NCBI RefSeq assembly: GCF_017168255.1
Contig: NZ_JABFAP010000001.1
Location: 1,206,640-1,270,639, forward strand
Source of the DNA: Agrococcus sp. KRD186
Lineage (GTDB): Bacteria; Actinomycetota; Actinomycetes; Actinomycetales; Microbacteriaceae
Direction of reading: 5' to 3'
Length of the DNA: 64,000 bases
Position 1 is the first letter of the stretch. Each line of letters begins with the position of its first letter. The notes beneath the pieces were generated by a model. The model had not been told where the DNA came from. It saw only the letters and a list, made by a program, of their open reading frames with translations, and made no database searches. Shown in pieces: positions 17,213-28,405 of this stretch. A program made the position numbers and the translations under genes.

Positions 17213-18151
17213 TCAGCCGAGCGGGAAGCGGGCGTGCTCGTCGAGCGTGAGCAGGTCCTGGAGGTAGCCGAGGTTGCCCTCCGGCACGGCCTCGACACCG
17301 TCGGTGAGGTGCCAGGTGCCCCACTCGAGCTTCATGTACGTCAGCGCCGCCGGCCACAGCTCGCGCTCCTGCCGCGTCAACGGGCACGCGGCCAGGTACG
17401 CGTCGCGGAACGCCGCCCACTCCGCGCCCCCGAGCGCGCTGCCGCCGGAGCCGGCGTGCTCGAGCGGGAACAGCAGCGCCGCGACCGCCAGGTCGAGGAT
17501 GCGCGGGGCGAGCGCGGCGTTCTCGAGATCGAGCATCAGTGCGCCCTCGACGTCGAACAGCAGGTTGTCGGCTCGGTGGTCGAGCGATGCGGGCAGCTGC
17601 GGCACATCGGCCGCGCGCACGCGCTCGAGCAGCGGCACGAAGCCATCGAGCTGACTCACCCAGCGCGAGACGTCCAGACCCGGCCAGTGCTCCGCGGCGG
17701 AGGCCTCGATCGCCGCGATGTCCTCGTCGATCGAGGCGCGCTCCGGGTTGCCCCATTCGAAGCCGGGGAAGCCGTCGATCACGAGCCCCTCGGAGGCGAC
17801 GTGCATCTCGCCCAGCAGCCGGCCAGCCGCGCCGAGGTCGGCGCTGCCGCCATCCCAGTCGCGCCCGTTGAGGCGCGGGTACGCCACCCAGTGCTCGACA
17901 CCGTCACCCTCGCCGACGGCCATGGCGGGCGCGAGCGGCGCGACCGTGCGGATGCCCCGGGCCACCAGTGTGCGCTGCCACGCCTCGAGGGGCTCCGGGC
18001 TGCCCCACGTCTGCTTGACGATCGCGGGCACCTCCTCGGCGCCGCCGTGCACGCGCGCGCTCCACACCTCGCTCCAGGGCGACAGGGAGGCGCCGCCGTC
18101 GATCGTGAGCAGGTCACCGAAGGCGGTCTGGACGTCGTGTCGATCAGCCAT
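17213..18151 (-). CDS. aminoglycoside-phosphotransferase-family protein
   Basis: A 312-aa kinase-like protein. The catalytic loop is LDHRADNLLF (about 190), a variant of the usual HGDLHPGN, retaining Asp and Asn. The metal-binding Asp follows in LMLDLENA. The P-loop-like N-terminus is weak. Such proteins phosphorylate small molecules, and most are not antibiotic-resistance enzymes. The His-Gly-Asp to Asp-His-Arg change is notable and makes activity uncertain. ATG at 18151 lies 6 nt after TAGCGT (leaderless candidate). Confidence 0.8.
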   Translation of the reverse strand: MADRHDVQTAFGDLLTIDGGASLSPWSEVWSARVHGGAEEVPAIVKQTWGSPEPLEAWQRTLVARGIRTVAPLAPAMAVGEGDGVEHWVAYPRLNGRDWDGGSADLGAAGRLLGEMHVASEGLVIDGFPGFEWGNPERASIDEDIAAIEASAAEHWPGLDVSRWVSQLDGFVPLLERVRAADVPQLPASLDHRADNLLFDVEGALMLDLENAALAPRILDLAVAALLFPLEHAGSGGSALGGAEWAAFRDAYLAACPLTRQERELWPAALTYMKLEWGTWHLTDGVEAVPEGNLGYLQDLLTLDEHARFPLG

Positions 18152-18186
18152 GCCGGCACGCTACCGAGCGCGGCTGTGCGGGCGGC

Positions 18187-19353
18187 TCAGCGCTTCGGCC
18201 AGTGCCACGGCGGCTGGTCGAGCAGCCCCTCGCGCCCCGACACGATCGTCTCGCCGTGCTGCTTCTCGAGATCGATGCGGCTGCCGCCGAGCTCGCCGAC
18301 CAGCTGCTGCTGGTGCGTGACGACGAGCACCTGCGTGCGCTCCGCTGCCCGGCGCACCATCGCGGCCAGCGGCGCGAGCAGCTCGACGTGCAGGCTGCGC
18401 TCCGGCTCGTTGAGCACGATGAGGCTCGGCTGCTCGACCGACGTGAGCGCCGCCACCAGCAGCAGGTACTGCAGCGTGCCGTCCGAGAGCTCGGCGGCCG
18501 ACAGCGTGCGGAGGATGCCGCGCTGGTGCAGCACGGGCGTCATGCGGCCGTCGTGCACGGCGATCTCGAGACCCGAGCCGTCGAACGCGTCGGCGACCGC
18601 GCGTGCGATCTCACGATCGAAGCCCGCCTCGATCGACGTGCGCAGCACCGCGGCGAGGTTGCCGCCGTCGTCGTCGAGCCGCGGGCTGCGAGTGCCGACG
18701 TGCGGCTGGCGTGCTGGTGCCCCCGGGTCGGTGCGGAACGCGTCGTGGAACCGCCACGAGCGCATCGTGCGGCGCACGCCGGCGATCTCCGGTGCATCCG
18801 CTGCGCCCGTGTGCTCGTCGAGCACCGACGTCCACGGCGCGAGGCCGCGGGTGAGCTCGCGCCATCCGCTGTCGCCGCTGGCGCGGGCGAGCTGCCCCCT
18901 GCGCTCGATCAGCACGCCGGCTGGGCGCGGGTCGAGGCCCGCGAAGACGTGCTCCTGCTTGATGATCGGGTCGCGGTCGAACATGCTCGGATGCTGCGGG
19001 TCGCCCTGCGGTACCGGCAGCCCGAGGTCGATCGCGTAGCCGAGCCCGTCGGCAGCGCCGAAGCCGAGCTTCAGCGCGACGGGTCCGGAACGGCGAAGGC
19101 CCTGCGTCGGCCCGCCTTCGCGCACCGCGCGGCTGATCGTCTCCGGCCCCGCCCAGCGCACCGCGTCGAGCCCACCGTCAGCCGCGAGCTCGGCGACCGC
19201 GCGAGCCTGCCCGGCGGCCGCGAGCAGGCGGAGCGCGCGATAGAGGCTCGACTTGCCGGTGCCGTTGCGACCGGTCACGACCGTGAGCGGCGCCAGTTCG
19301 ACCACGAGGGAGCGGATCGAGCGGTAGCCCTCGATCGCGAGCCGATCGATCAC
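18187..19353 (-). CDS. AAA-family (RecF/COG4637-like) predicted ATPase
   Basis: A 388-aa ABC-class ATPase. It starts VIDRLAIEGYRSIRSL, with Walker A GRNGTGKSS at residues 27-35. A signature-like LSDGTLQYLLL lies near 293, and Walker B LIVLNEPERSLHVELL has the Asn-Glu form common in this subgroup; the switch His is in VVTHQQ. RecF/SbcC relatives act on DNA, but the role of these stand-alone proteins is unknown. GTG at 19353 overlaps the dinB-like stop by 4 nt, linking it to the ligA operon. Confidence 0.85.
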   Translation of the reverse strand: MIDRLAIEGYRSIRSLVVELAPLTVVTGRNGTGKSSLYRALRLLAAAGQARAVAELAADGGLDAVRWAGPETISRAVREGGPTQGLRRSGPVALKLGFGAADGLGYAIDLGLPVPQGDPQHPSMFDRDPIIKQEHVFAGLDPRPAGVLIERRGQLARASGDSGWRELTRGLAPWTSVLDEHTGAADAPEIAGVRRTMRSWRFHDAFRTDPGAPARQPHVGTRSPRLDDDGGNLAAVLRTSIEAGFDREIARAVADAFDGSGLEIAVHDGRMTPVLHQRGILRTLSAAELSDGTLQYLLLVAALTSVEQPSLIVLNEPERSLHVELLAPLAAMVRRAAERTQVLVVTHQQQLVGELGGSRIDLEKQHGETIVSGREGLLDQPPWHWPKR

Positions 19354-19855
19354 GCGCCCTGCAGCCCGCGCACGTAGGCGGCCTGGCCGGCGTGCTGCAC
19401 GTCGTCGTCGACGATGCTCACCAGCCGCACGCCGAACGTGACGGTCGGATCCCATGCGTCGTCGACGACGCGATCGAGGTCCGCCGCCTCGAGCGTGTCG
19501 AGGTAGGCCAGCGTCGCCTCGTGCACGGCAGCCAGGTAGTCGAGCAGCGTCTGCGCGGACTCCGGGCGCACGGCGCGCACATCCTCCTCGTCGTGGCCGT
19601 AGCCGGTGTCGTCCGCATCCGACGGCAGTCCGAACCGGGGCGCCCAGGAGCCCGAGGCGTAGACCTGATCGGTGCCGGCGACCTGTGCGATCTGCGCGTC
19701 CTGCCCGCGGGCGAGATGCCACACGAGCCAGGCGATCGGGTTCGCGCCCTCGGCGGGCACCCAGGCGAGCTGCTCAGGCGTGAGGCCCTCGACGGCGCGC
19801 CGCGCGAGCTGCGGCACGCGCGAGAACGACTCGGTCAGTACGGCGATGGCGTCCA

Positions 19856-19856
<1 letters not shown>
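19350..19856 (-). CDS. DinB/DUF664-family four-helix protein
   Basis: A 168-aa protein of the DinB superfamily (metal-binding four-helix bundle; related to mycothiol- and bacillithiol-dependent enzymes). Probable metal His residues are in WLVWHLARG (about residue 48) and DDVQHAGQAAYVRG near the C-terminus, and a GPEQ-like EGLTPEQLAWVP precedes the first. ATG at 19856 overlaps the ligA stop by one base (TGATG). Function unknown; in actinobacteria a mycothiol-transferase role is plausible. Confidence 0.88.
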
Positions 19857-22609
<2,753 letters not shown>

Positions 22610-22611
22610 TC

Positions 22612-23166
22612 ATGGCTGCGCTGATGCGGATGGCGGGGACCGTCTCGGCGCTCGGGGCGGCACTCATCGCACTCGCGGTGGGCGCCGCTCCCTCTGCCCT
22701 CACCGCAGTGCCATGGCTGGCGCTGCCCCTGGTGGCGGCCGGTGTCGGGCAGGGCGTGGTCGCCGTACTGGCGCTGCGCGGACGCCCGCTGCCGGTCGTC
22801 GCCGTGCTCGGCCCGCTCGCGCTGCCGACGGTCGCCTGGGTCGCGGCGCTCGCGGCGCTGCCCGGGGCTGCCGCGGTGCTGCCGCTCGGGCCGATGCTCG
22901 GCGAGAGCGCGCTCGCGCTCGGGGCGGCCGCACTCCTCGCCCGCCCGCGATCCGGAAGCGGGGACGAGCCTCGCGCCGTGCCCGCGCTGCTGGCCATCGC
23001 TGCCTCAGCGACCGTCGTGGCCGCCGTGGCGACCGCGGCGCTGGCCGGCACCGAGGCCGGCCGCTACGCGGTGCCGCACGGCGAGCACGGCGCGGTGCAG
23101 CAGGTCGACGAGGGCGATGCCCCGGCGCTCGACGAGTCGCTGCTCGAGCAAGAGGGCCACCACTGA
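22612..23166 (+). CDS. hypothetical multi-span membrane protein
   Basis: A 184-aa protein with about five hydrophobic segments (near residues 8-28, 33-53, 58-75, 80-103 and 121-143) and a soluble acidic, His-containing tail (HGEHGAVQQVDEGD to EQEGHH). No family recognised. AGGAG lies just upstream of the ATG at 22612. It follows the 47-aa gene in an apparent two-gene operon. The tail and the two His at its very end might bind metal, but that is a guess. The 3' end runs into a degenerate 19-bp tandem repeat. Confidence 0.75.
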   Translation: MAALMRMAGTVSALGAALIALAVGAAPSALTAVPWLALPLVAAGVGQGVVAVLALRGRPLPVVAVLGPLALPTVAWVAALAALPGAAAVLPLGPMLGESALALGAAALLARPRSGSGDEPRAVPALLAIAASATVVAAVATAALAGTEAGRYAVPHGEHGAVQQVDEGDAPALDESLLEQEGHH

Positions 23167-23170
23167 GACG

Positions 23171-23220
23171 TTCGGCCACCACCGAGCAGTTCAGCCACCA
23201 CCGAGCACCTCGGCGACCAC
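23171..23220. repeat. degenerate 19-bp tandem repeat
   Basis: TTCGGCCACCACCGAGCAG (23171-23189) and TTCAGCCACCACCGAGCAC (23190-23208) differ at two positions. Partial, more diverged units flank them on both sides (GGCCACCACTGAGACG before, CTCGGCGACCACTG after). The block lies between two convergent genes. Confidence 0.8.
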
Positions 23221-23239
23221 TGCGCCGTCAGCGAGGGAT

Positions 23240-23602
23240 TCAGGGTCGCAGCGTCTGCTGGTAGAGCGCGAGCCGCCAGCCGCCGCCCTCGCGCACGTAG
23301 GTGCTCGCCATGCGAGCGACGAAGTCCTCGCCCTGCTCGCGCCGCGCGACGCCGGTGTAGACGAGCGAGGCGGCGTCATCGCCGAGGGCGAGCAGCCGCG
23401 GCTCGACGATCTCGTACGACGCCCACGGCGGGGCATCCGAGAGCGACGCGGCCACCGCATCCCGGTCGAGCACCGAGCCGTCGACGAGCACCATCAGCGC
23501 GTCATCGGTCATCGTGCGGCCGTAGAAGTCACCGCCGGTGGCATCGCACAGCGAGCGCCAGCCCGCGTGCTCGAGCGCGAGCAGCTCCTCGAGCAGCGTC
23601 AC
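23240..23602 (-). CDS. NTF2-like/SnoaL-fold small protein
   Basis: A 120-aa protein of the DUF4440/nuclear-transport-factor-2 fold: [31 protein letters not shown], and the C-terminal [21 protein letters not shown] are typical. No assigned function. GTG at 23602 overlaps the mnmA stop by 4 nt (GTGA), so it is the last gene of the nifS-mnmA unit. Whether it takes part in tRNA thiolation is unknown. Confidence 0.82.
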   Translation of the reverse strand: MTLLEELLALEHAGWRSLCDATGGDFYGRTMTDDALMVLVDGSVLDRDAVAASLSDAPPWASYEIVEPRLLALGDDAASLVYTGVARREQGEDFVARMASTYVREGGGWRLALYQQTLRP

Positions 23603-24867
23603 TCGGCACCCCGCATGCCGGCCGCGCGCTCGCCCGGCGTCGCCGACGCATCCGCTGACACCGACGTACCCGCTGACACCGAAGCATCCGCCGTCACGAG
23701 CTCGTCAGCGGCGACCGTGCGGTCGATCGTCACCTGCCCGAGCACGCGGGTGCCGAGGTAGAGCACGGCCGACTGGCCGGTCGCGACGCCCGTGAGCGGC
23801 TCGACCGCGTCGATGACGAGCTCGTCGCCGACCATGCGCGCGTGGGCGGGCACCGGGTCGGCGTGCGCGCGGATCTGCACCTCGATGTCGAGGCCGTCGG
23901 AGAGCCGCGGATGCGGTGCGCCGGCGTGGGAGATGCGGGTGCCGGCCAGGCGCGAGACGGCGAGCGCCTCCTTCGGCCCGACCACGAGCTGACGGGTGGA
24001 GGGCTTCACCTCGAGCACGAAGCGCGGGCGGCCGTCGGGCGAGGGCACGCCGAGCGACATGCCGCGGCGCTGGCCGACGGTGTAGCCGTGCACGCCATCG
24101 TGGCTGCCGACGACGGCGCCGTCGCGGTCGACGATCTCGCCCGGGTCGGAGCCGAGCCGCTCGGCGAGGAAGCCCCGCGTGTCGCCGTCGGGGATGAAGC
24201 AGATGTCGTGGCTGTCGGGCTTCTGCGCCAGCAGGAAACCGCGCTCGGCGGCCTCTGCCCGCACCTCGGCCTTCGTGGGCGTCGAGGCGAGCGGGAACCA
24301 GCAGTGCGCGAGCTGCTCGGCGGTGAGCACGCCCAGCACGTAGGACTGGTCCTTGGCCCAGTCGGCGGCGCGGTGGAGCTCGACGCCGGAGCGCTCGACG
24401 CCGGAGCGCTCGACGCCGGGCAGCTCGACGCCGGAGCGCTCGACAGCGGGCGGCTCGACGCCCGACTGCGCGTGCTCGACGCGCGCGTAGTGTCCCGTCA
24501 CGACCCGGTCGAAGCCCAGCCCGATGGCGCGGTCGAGCAGTGCCTCGAACTTGATCTTCTCGTTGCACCGCAGGCACGGGTTCGGGGTGCGGCCGGCGGC
24601 GTACTCGTCGACGAAGTCCTGCACCACGTCGGCGTGGAAGCGCTCGGAGAAGTCCCACACGTAGAAGGGGATGCCGAGCTTGTCGGCGACGCGGCGGGCA
24701 TCCATCGCGTCCTCGACGGTGCAGCACCCGCGACTGCCGGTGCGCAGGGTGCCGGGCATGCGGCTGAGCGCCAGGTGCACGCCGACGACCTCGTGGCCGG
24801 CGTCGACGGCGCGCGCCGCGGCGACGGCGGAGTCGACCCCGCCCGACATGGCTGCCAGCACCTTCAC
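23599..24867 (-). CDS. mnmA: tRNA-specific 2-thiouridylase
   Basis: A 422-aa enzyme that thiolates U34 of tRNA(Lys/Glu/Gln). PP-loop MSGGVDSAV (residues 6-14), [21 protein letters not shown] with the first catalytic Cys (about 102), and [10 protein letters not shown] with the second Cys. Two repeats make it odd: about 30 extra residues of SGVER-type pentapeptides between HYARVEHAQ and [15 protein letters not shown], and a Ser/Thr/Ala repeat tail of about 35 residues. GTG at 24867 has AGGAGG with 6-nt spacing. Sulfur would come from the adjacent NifS-like protein. Confidence 0.96.
   Translation of the reverse strand: MKVLAAMSGGVDSAVAAARAVDAGHEVVGVHLALSRMPGTLRTGSRGCCTVEDAMDARRVADKLGIPFYVWDFSERFHADVVQDFVDEYAAGRTPNPCLRCNEKIKFEALLDRAIGLGFDRVVTGHYARVEHAQSGVEPPAVERSGVELPGVERSGVERSGVELHRAADWAKDQSYVLGVLTAEQLAHCWFPLASTPTKAEVRAEAAERGFLLAQKPDSHDICFIPDGDTRGFLAERLGSDPGEIVDRDGAVVGSHDGVHGYTVGQRRGMSLGVPSPDGRPRFVLEVKPSTRQLVVGPKEALAVSRLAGTRISHAGAPHPRLSDGLDIEVQIRAHADPVPAHARMVGDELVIDAVEPLTGVATGQSAVLYLGTRVLGQVTIDRTVAADELVTADASVSAGTSVSADASATPGERAAGMRGAE
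23648..23701 (-). repeat. 18-bp tandem repeat in the mnmA 3' end
   Basis: Three 18-bp units at 23648-23665, 23666-23683 and 23684-23701 (core GCATCCGCTGACACCGAC). They encode a Thr/Ser/Ala-rich hexapeptide repeat near the MnmA C-terminus ([16 protein letters not shown]). In-frame, so only length changes. Confidence 0.8.
24376..24465 (-). repeat. 15-bp x 6 in-frame tandem repeat inside mnmA
   Basis: Six consecutive 15-bp units (consensus GCGCTCGACGCCGGA on the plus strand) from 24376 to 24465. Translated on the minus strand they give SGVE(R/L)-type pentapeptides. Adjacent units differ at one to four positions, implying repeated local duplication. The unit length is a multiple of three, so changes in copy number keep the frame. 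Confidence 0.92.
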
Positions 24868-24987
24868 GCGCACCTCCTGATCATCGCCGCCATCCAGGGT
24901 ACCGATCCGCAGCGAGTCGAGCCACGGTGCCGGCGAATGACGAGTCTGTGCACGCGAGTTGCGACATTCGAACAGCAAGTCGTCACT

Positions 24988-25059
24988 CCCGACAGGCGGG
25001 CGCGGCCCGACGGGCGGGTGCGGCCCGACGGGCGGGCGCGGCCCGACAGGCGGGCGCGT
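24988..25059. repeat. 18-bp x 4 tandem repeat between mnmA and nifS
   Basis: Four units at 24988-25005, 25006-25023, 25024-25041 and 25042-25059 (consensus CCCGACGGGCGGGCGCGG; each differs by at most two or three bases). The last unit ends at the stop codon of the cysteine desulfurase. The rest of the intergenic stretch 24868-24987 has no obvious gene. Confidence 0.92.
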
Positions 25060-26216
25060 CAGAGGGCGCGGGCGCGCTCGATGGCCGCCGGCAGCGCATC
25101 GAGCAGCGCATCGACGTCGGCGGCGGTCGTCGTGCGGCCGAGCGACAATCGCAGCGGCGCGACGCCCGTGACCCCGCACGCGCGCACGACGTGGCTCTCG
25201 CGCGAGACGCCGGCAGAGCACGCCGAGCCGTTCGAGACGGCGAAGCCGGCCTCGTCGAGCAGGAACTGCAGCGACTCCCCCTGCGCTCCCTCGACGACGA
25301 AGTGGGCGATGTGCGGCAGCCGGTCGTCGCTCGCGAGCACCCGCACGCCCGGCAGCGGCGCGACCGCGGTGAGGATCCGCTCGGTCAGCCCGCGCAGCCT
25401 CGCCGACTCGGCGTCGAGCTCGGCGAGCGCCTCCTCCGCGGCGAGCGCGAACAGCGACGCACCCAGCGCATCCTGCGTGCCCGAGCGCAGCCCGCGCTGC
25501 TGCCCGCCGCCGTGATGCAGCGCCTCGAGCCGCGCGTCGCGCCGCACGACCAGCGCGCCGACGCCGTGCGGTCCGCCGAGCTTGTGGCTCGCGACGCTCA
25601 TGAGCGACGCCCCCGTCTCGGCGAACCGCAACGGCAGATGCCCGAACGCGCCCACGGCGTCGAGGTGCAGCGGCACGCCCGCGCGCGCCGACGCATCCGC
25701 CACCGCACCGATCGGCTGCAGGGAGCCCAGCTCGTTGCTGGCGACCAGCATGGTGGCGACGGCAGCCGCGGCCGACGACGAGGACGAGGCAGCGGATGCG
25801 GCGGTGCCGCCGAGCGCATCGGCGAAGGCCCCGTGGTCGGTCACCGCGTGCCCGTCGACGCCGATCCAGCGCAGCTCGGCGCCCTGCCGCTCGAGCCACT
25901 CGACCGCGTCGAGGGTCGCGTGGTGCTCGGCGACCGGGACGACGATGGCGCCGCGCCGTCCGGCATCGGCAGCCGCCCACCAGGCGCCCTTCAGCGCGAG
26001 GTTGATCGACTCGGTGCCGCCGGAGGTGAAGATGATCTCGGTCGGATGGGCGCCGAGCGTCGCGGCGAGCCGCTCCCGGGCGTCCTCGAGCACGGCGCGG
26101 GCACGCTGGCCCTCGCGGTGGGTCGACGCCGGATTGGCGAGCGGCTCGGCCGTCGCGAGCGCCTGCCGCACCGACTCGCGCATGGGGGTGGCGGCGGCGT
26201 GATCGAAGAGCCGCAT
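25059..26216 (-). CDS. cysteine desulfurase (NifS/IscS family)
   Basis: A 385-aa PLP enzyme taking sulfur from cysteine for tRNA thiolation and Fe-S clusters. FDHAAATPM start, [20 protein letters not shown]-Lys in [14 protein letters not shown] (about 221), and the catalytic Cys in [11 protein letters not shown] (about 335). A low-complexity Ala/Ser run ([18 protein letters not shown], about residues 143-160) interrupts the usual domain. ATG at 26216 lies 8 nt after a minus-strand TAGGCT hexamer. Shares a 20-bp divergent promoter region with glgX. Confidence 0.94.
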   Translation of the reverse strand: MRLFDHAAATPMRESVRQALATAEPLANPASTHREGQRARAVLEDARERLAATLGAHPTEIIFTSGGTESINLALKGAWWAAADAGRRGAIVVPVAEHHATLDAVEWLERQGAELRWIGVDGHAVTDHGAFADALGGTAASAASSSSSAAAAVATMLVASNELGSLQPIGAVADASARAGVPLHLDAVGAFGHLPLRFAETGASLMSVASHKLGGPHGVGALVVRRDARLEALHHGGGQQRGLRSGTQDALGASLFALAAEEALAELDAESARLRGLTERILTAVAPLPGVRVLASDDRLPHIAHFVVEGAQGESLQFLLDEAGFAVSNGSACSAGVSRESHVVRACGVTGVAPLRLSLGRTTTAADVDALLDALPAAIERARAL

Positions 26217-26236
26217 GACCCCATAGCCTAGAGCGC

Positions 26237-28405
26237 GTGGTGCAGGTGCAGTCTCTGGAGCGTGCCCGCGGGCTCGAGCGCATCGAGGGCGGTCAGCGGC
26301 TGACCGTGTGGTCGAAGCACGCCGAGCGCATGGAGCTGCGGCTGTTCGATCCGCACGACCCCGACTGGCTGCTGGACGCCATCCCGATGCAGCGGCGGGG
26401 CGACGTCTTCCTCGTCGAGACCGACCGGCTGCCGGCCGGCACGCCCTACGCGCTCGGCGTTGACGGGCCCGAGGGCCCCGGCCACGCCTTCGACTGGACC
26501 CGCAACACGCTCCCGCCGCACGCGCGCGGCATCGTGCGCACACCGCACGGCCAGTACCGCGCAACCGTCATCGACGATGCCTTCGACTGGGGCGGCGCGC
26601 CCCGGCCCGACATTCCGCTCGACCAGCAGGTGCTCTACGAGGCGCACGTCAAGGGCCTCACGAAGCTCAGCCCGCACATGCCGGCAGAGCTGCGCGGCAC
26701 CTACGCCGGCCTCGCGCATCCGTCGACGATTCGCTACCTCAAGGATCTGGGCGTCACGACGGTGCAGCTGCTGCCGGTGCACCTGTTCGTCTCCGAGCAG
26801 CGGCTCATCCAGCAGGGGCGCGTGAACTACTGGGGCTACAACACGCTCTCGTTCTTCGCCCCGCACGGCGCCTACGCCTCGCGCCGCGCGCAGTTCGACG
26901 GCACCGGCGGCGTGCTGCGCGAGTTCAAGGGCATGGTGCGGCTGCTGCACGAGGCGGGCCTCGAGGTCGCGCTCGACGTGGTCTACAACCACACCTCCGA
27001 GGAGGGGGCCGGCGGCCCGCCCTCGAGCCTGCGGCTGATCGACAACGCCTCCTACTACCGCGTGCACGGCGACGGCTCGCTGATCGACTGGACCGGCTGC
27101 GGCAACACCGTCGACTTCTCACTGCCCGCCGCGCAGGATCTGGTGATCGACTCGCTGACCTACTGGCACCGTGAGATGGGCGTCGACGGCTTCCGCTTCG
27201 ACCTCGCCCCGGTGCTCGGGCGCGGCGCCGACGGCCGCTTCGACCCCGAGCACCCGCTGCTGCAGCGCATCGTCGCCGAGCCGGGGCTGGCCGACGCGAC
27301 GATGATCGCCGAGCCCTGGGACCTCGGGCCCGACGGCTGGAAGACCGGCTCCTTCCCGGCCGGCTTCAGCGAGTGGAACGATCGCTTCCGCGACACCGCG
27401 CGCGAGTTCTGGCTCAGCGACCTGCGCGCCTTCCGGCACGGCGGCGACGGCTCGACCGGCGTCGGCCCGCTCGCGCACGCCGTCTCGGGCTCGGCCGGGC
27501 TCTTCCACAGCCGGCGCGGGCCGCTCGAGAGCGTCAACCTCATCACCGCCCACGACGGCTTCACGCTCACCGACCTGGTGCGCTACGACCACAAGCACAA
27601 CGAGGCCAACGGCGAGGACAACCGCGACGGCACCGACAGCAACCGCTCCTTCAACCACGGCGTGGAGGGGCGCACCGAGGATGTCGGCGTGCAGCTCGAC
27701 CGGCGCCGCTCGATGCGCAACCTGCTCGGCACCCTGCTGGTCTCGGCCGGCGTGCCGATGCTCACGATGGGCGACGAGTTCGGCCGTTCGCAGCGCGGCA
27801 ACAACAACGCCTACTGCCAGGACTCGGCACTGACATGGATGCGGTGGGACCGCAAGGACTGGCAGGAGTCGTTCCTCGCCCAGACCAGGCGCCTGCTGCA
27901 GCTGCGCCGCGAGCACCCGGCGCTGCGGCCGCTCTGGTACGGCCAGAGCGCGCAGCGCGTCGCCGGCTCCTCGCACCTGGAGTGGTGCAACGCCGCGGGC
28001 GAGCCGATGACCATCGACGACTGGGACCACTCGAACGATCGCACCATGCAGATGCTCGCCGAGTCGACGCCGCTGCACGAGGGCTACTCACGCGTGCTCG
28101 TGATCTTCCACGGCTCGCCGCGCGACACGCTCGTCGCCACGCCGCTGCCCGACGGCGCGACCGAGTTCGAGCTGCTGTGGGATTCGGCCGCCGACCACCA
28201 CGACGACGAACGCATCGCTCCGGGCGCCCGCATCGCCATGCCCGCCATGAGCATGCGCGTCTACGCCGTGCACGGCGTGCCCGTGGCGGGCGAGCCGGCG
28301 GCGACGGTCATGGTGCTGCGCACCCCGCCGTCGCCGCCGGTGCCCGAGGAGCCCGCTCCCCAGACGCCGAGTGCGGGCGCCGCGCCCGCTCAGCCCTTGG
28401 CGTAG
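26237..28405 (+). CDS. glgX: glycogen debranching enzyme GlgX (GH13)
   Basis: A 722-aa GH13 isoamylase-type enzyme removing branches from phosphorylase-limit glycogen. CBM48-like N-terminus, then catalytic regions [21 protein letters not shown] (nucleophile Asp), MIAEPWDLG (acid/base Glu), and [12 protein letters not shown] at 26237 lies 7 nt after TAGCCT without a Shine-Dalgarno site. It overlaps the convergent glgP gene by 16 bp (28390-28405). Pro/Ala-rich tail of about 30 residues. Confidence 0.95.
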   Translation: MVQVQSLERARGLERIEGGQRLTVWSKHAERMELRLFDPHDPDWLLDAIPMQRRGDVFLVETDRLPAGTPYALGVDGPEGPGHAFDWTRNTLPPHARGIVRTPHGQYRATVIDDAFDWGGAPRPDIPLDQQVLYEAHVKGLTKLSPHMPAELRGTYAGLAHPSTIRYLKDLGVTTVQLLPVHLFVSEQRLIQQGRVNYWGYNTLSFFAPHGAYASRRAQFDGTGGVLREFKGMVRLLHEAGLEVALDVVYNHTSEEGAGGPPSSLRLIDNASYYRVHGDGSLIDWTGCGNTVDFSLPAAQDLVIDSLTYWHREMGVDGFRFDLAPVLGRGADGRFDPEHPLLQRIVAEPGLADATMIAEPWDLGPDGWKTGSFPAGFSEWNDRFRDTAREFWLSDLRAFRHGGDGSTGVGPLAHAVSGSAGLFHSRRGPLESVNLITAHDGFTLTDLVRYDHKHNEANGEDNRDGTDSNRSFNHGVEGRTEDVGVQLDRRRSMRNLLGTLLVSAGVPMLTMGDEFGRSQRGNNNAYCQDSALTWMRWDRKDWQESFLAQTRRLLQLRREHPALRPLWYGQSAQRVAGSSHLEWCNAAGEPMTIDDWDHSNDRTMQMLAESTPLHEGYSRVLVIFHGSPRDTLVATPLPDGATEFELLWDSAADHHDDERIAPGARIAMPAMSMRVYAVHGVPVAGEPAATVMVLRTPPSPPVPEEPAPQTPSAGAAPAQPLA

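Noticed and set aside
17213-19353. ATPase plus phosphotransferase as a defence module
   Set aside because: The ATPase belongs to a common housekeeping group, has no nuclease partner, and the kinase has its own promoter; nothing ties them together.
24988-25059. 18-bp tandem repeat considered as a CRISPR array
   Set aside because: The units are contiguous with no spacers, so it is a minisatellite.
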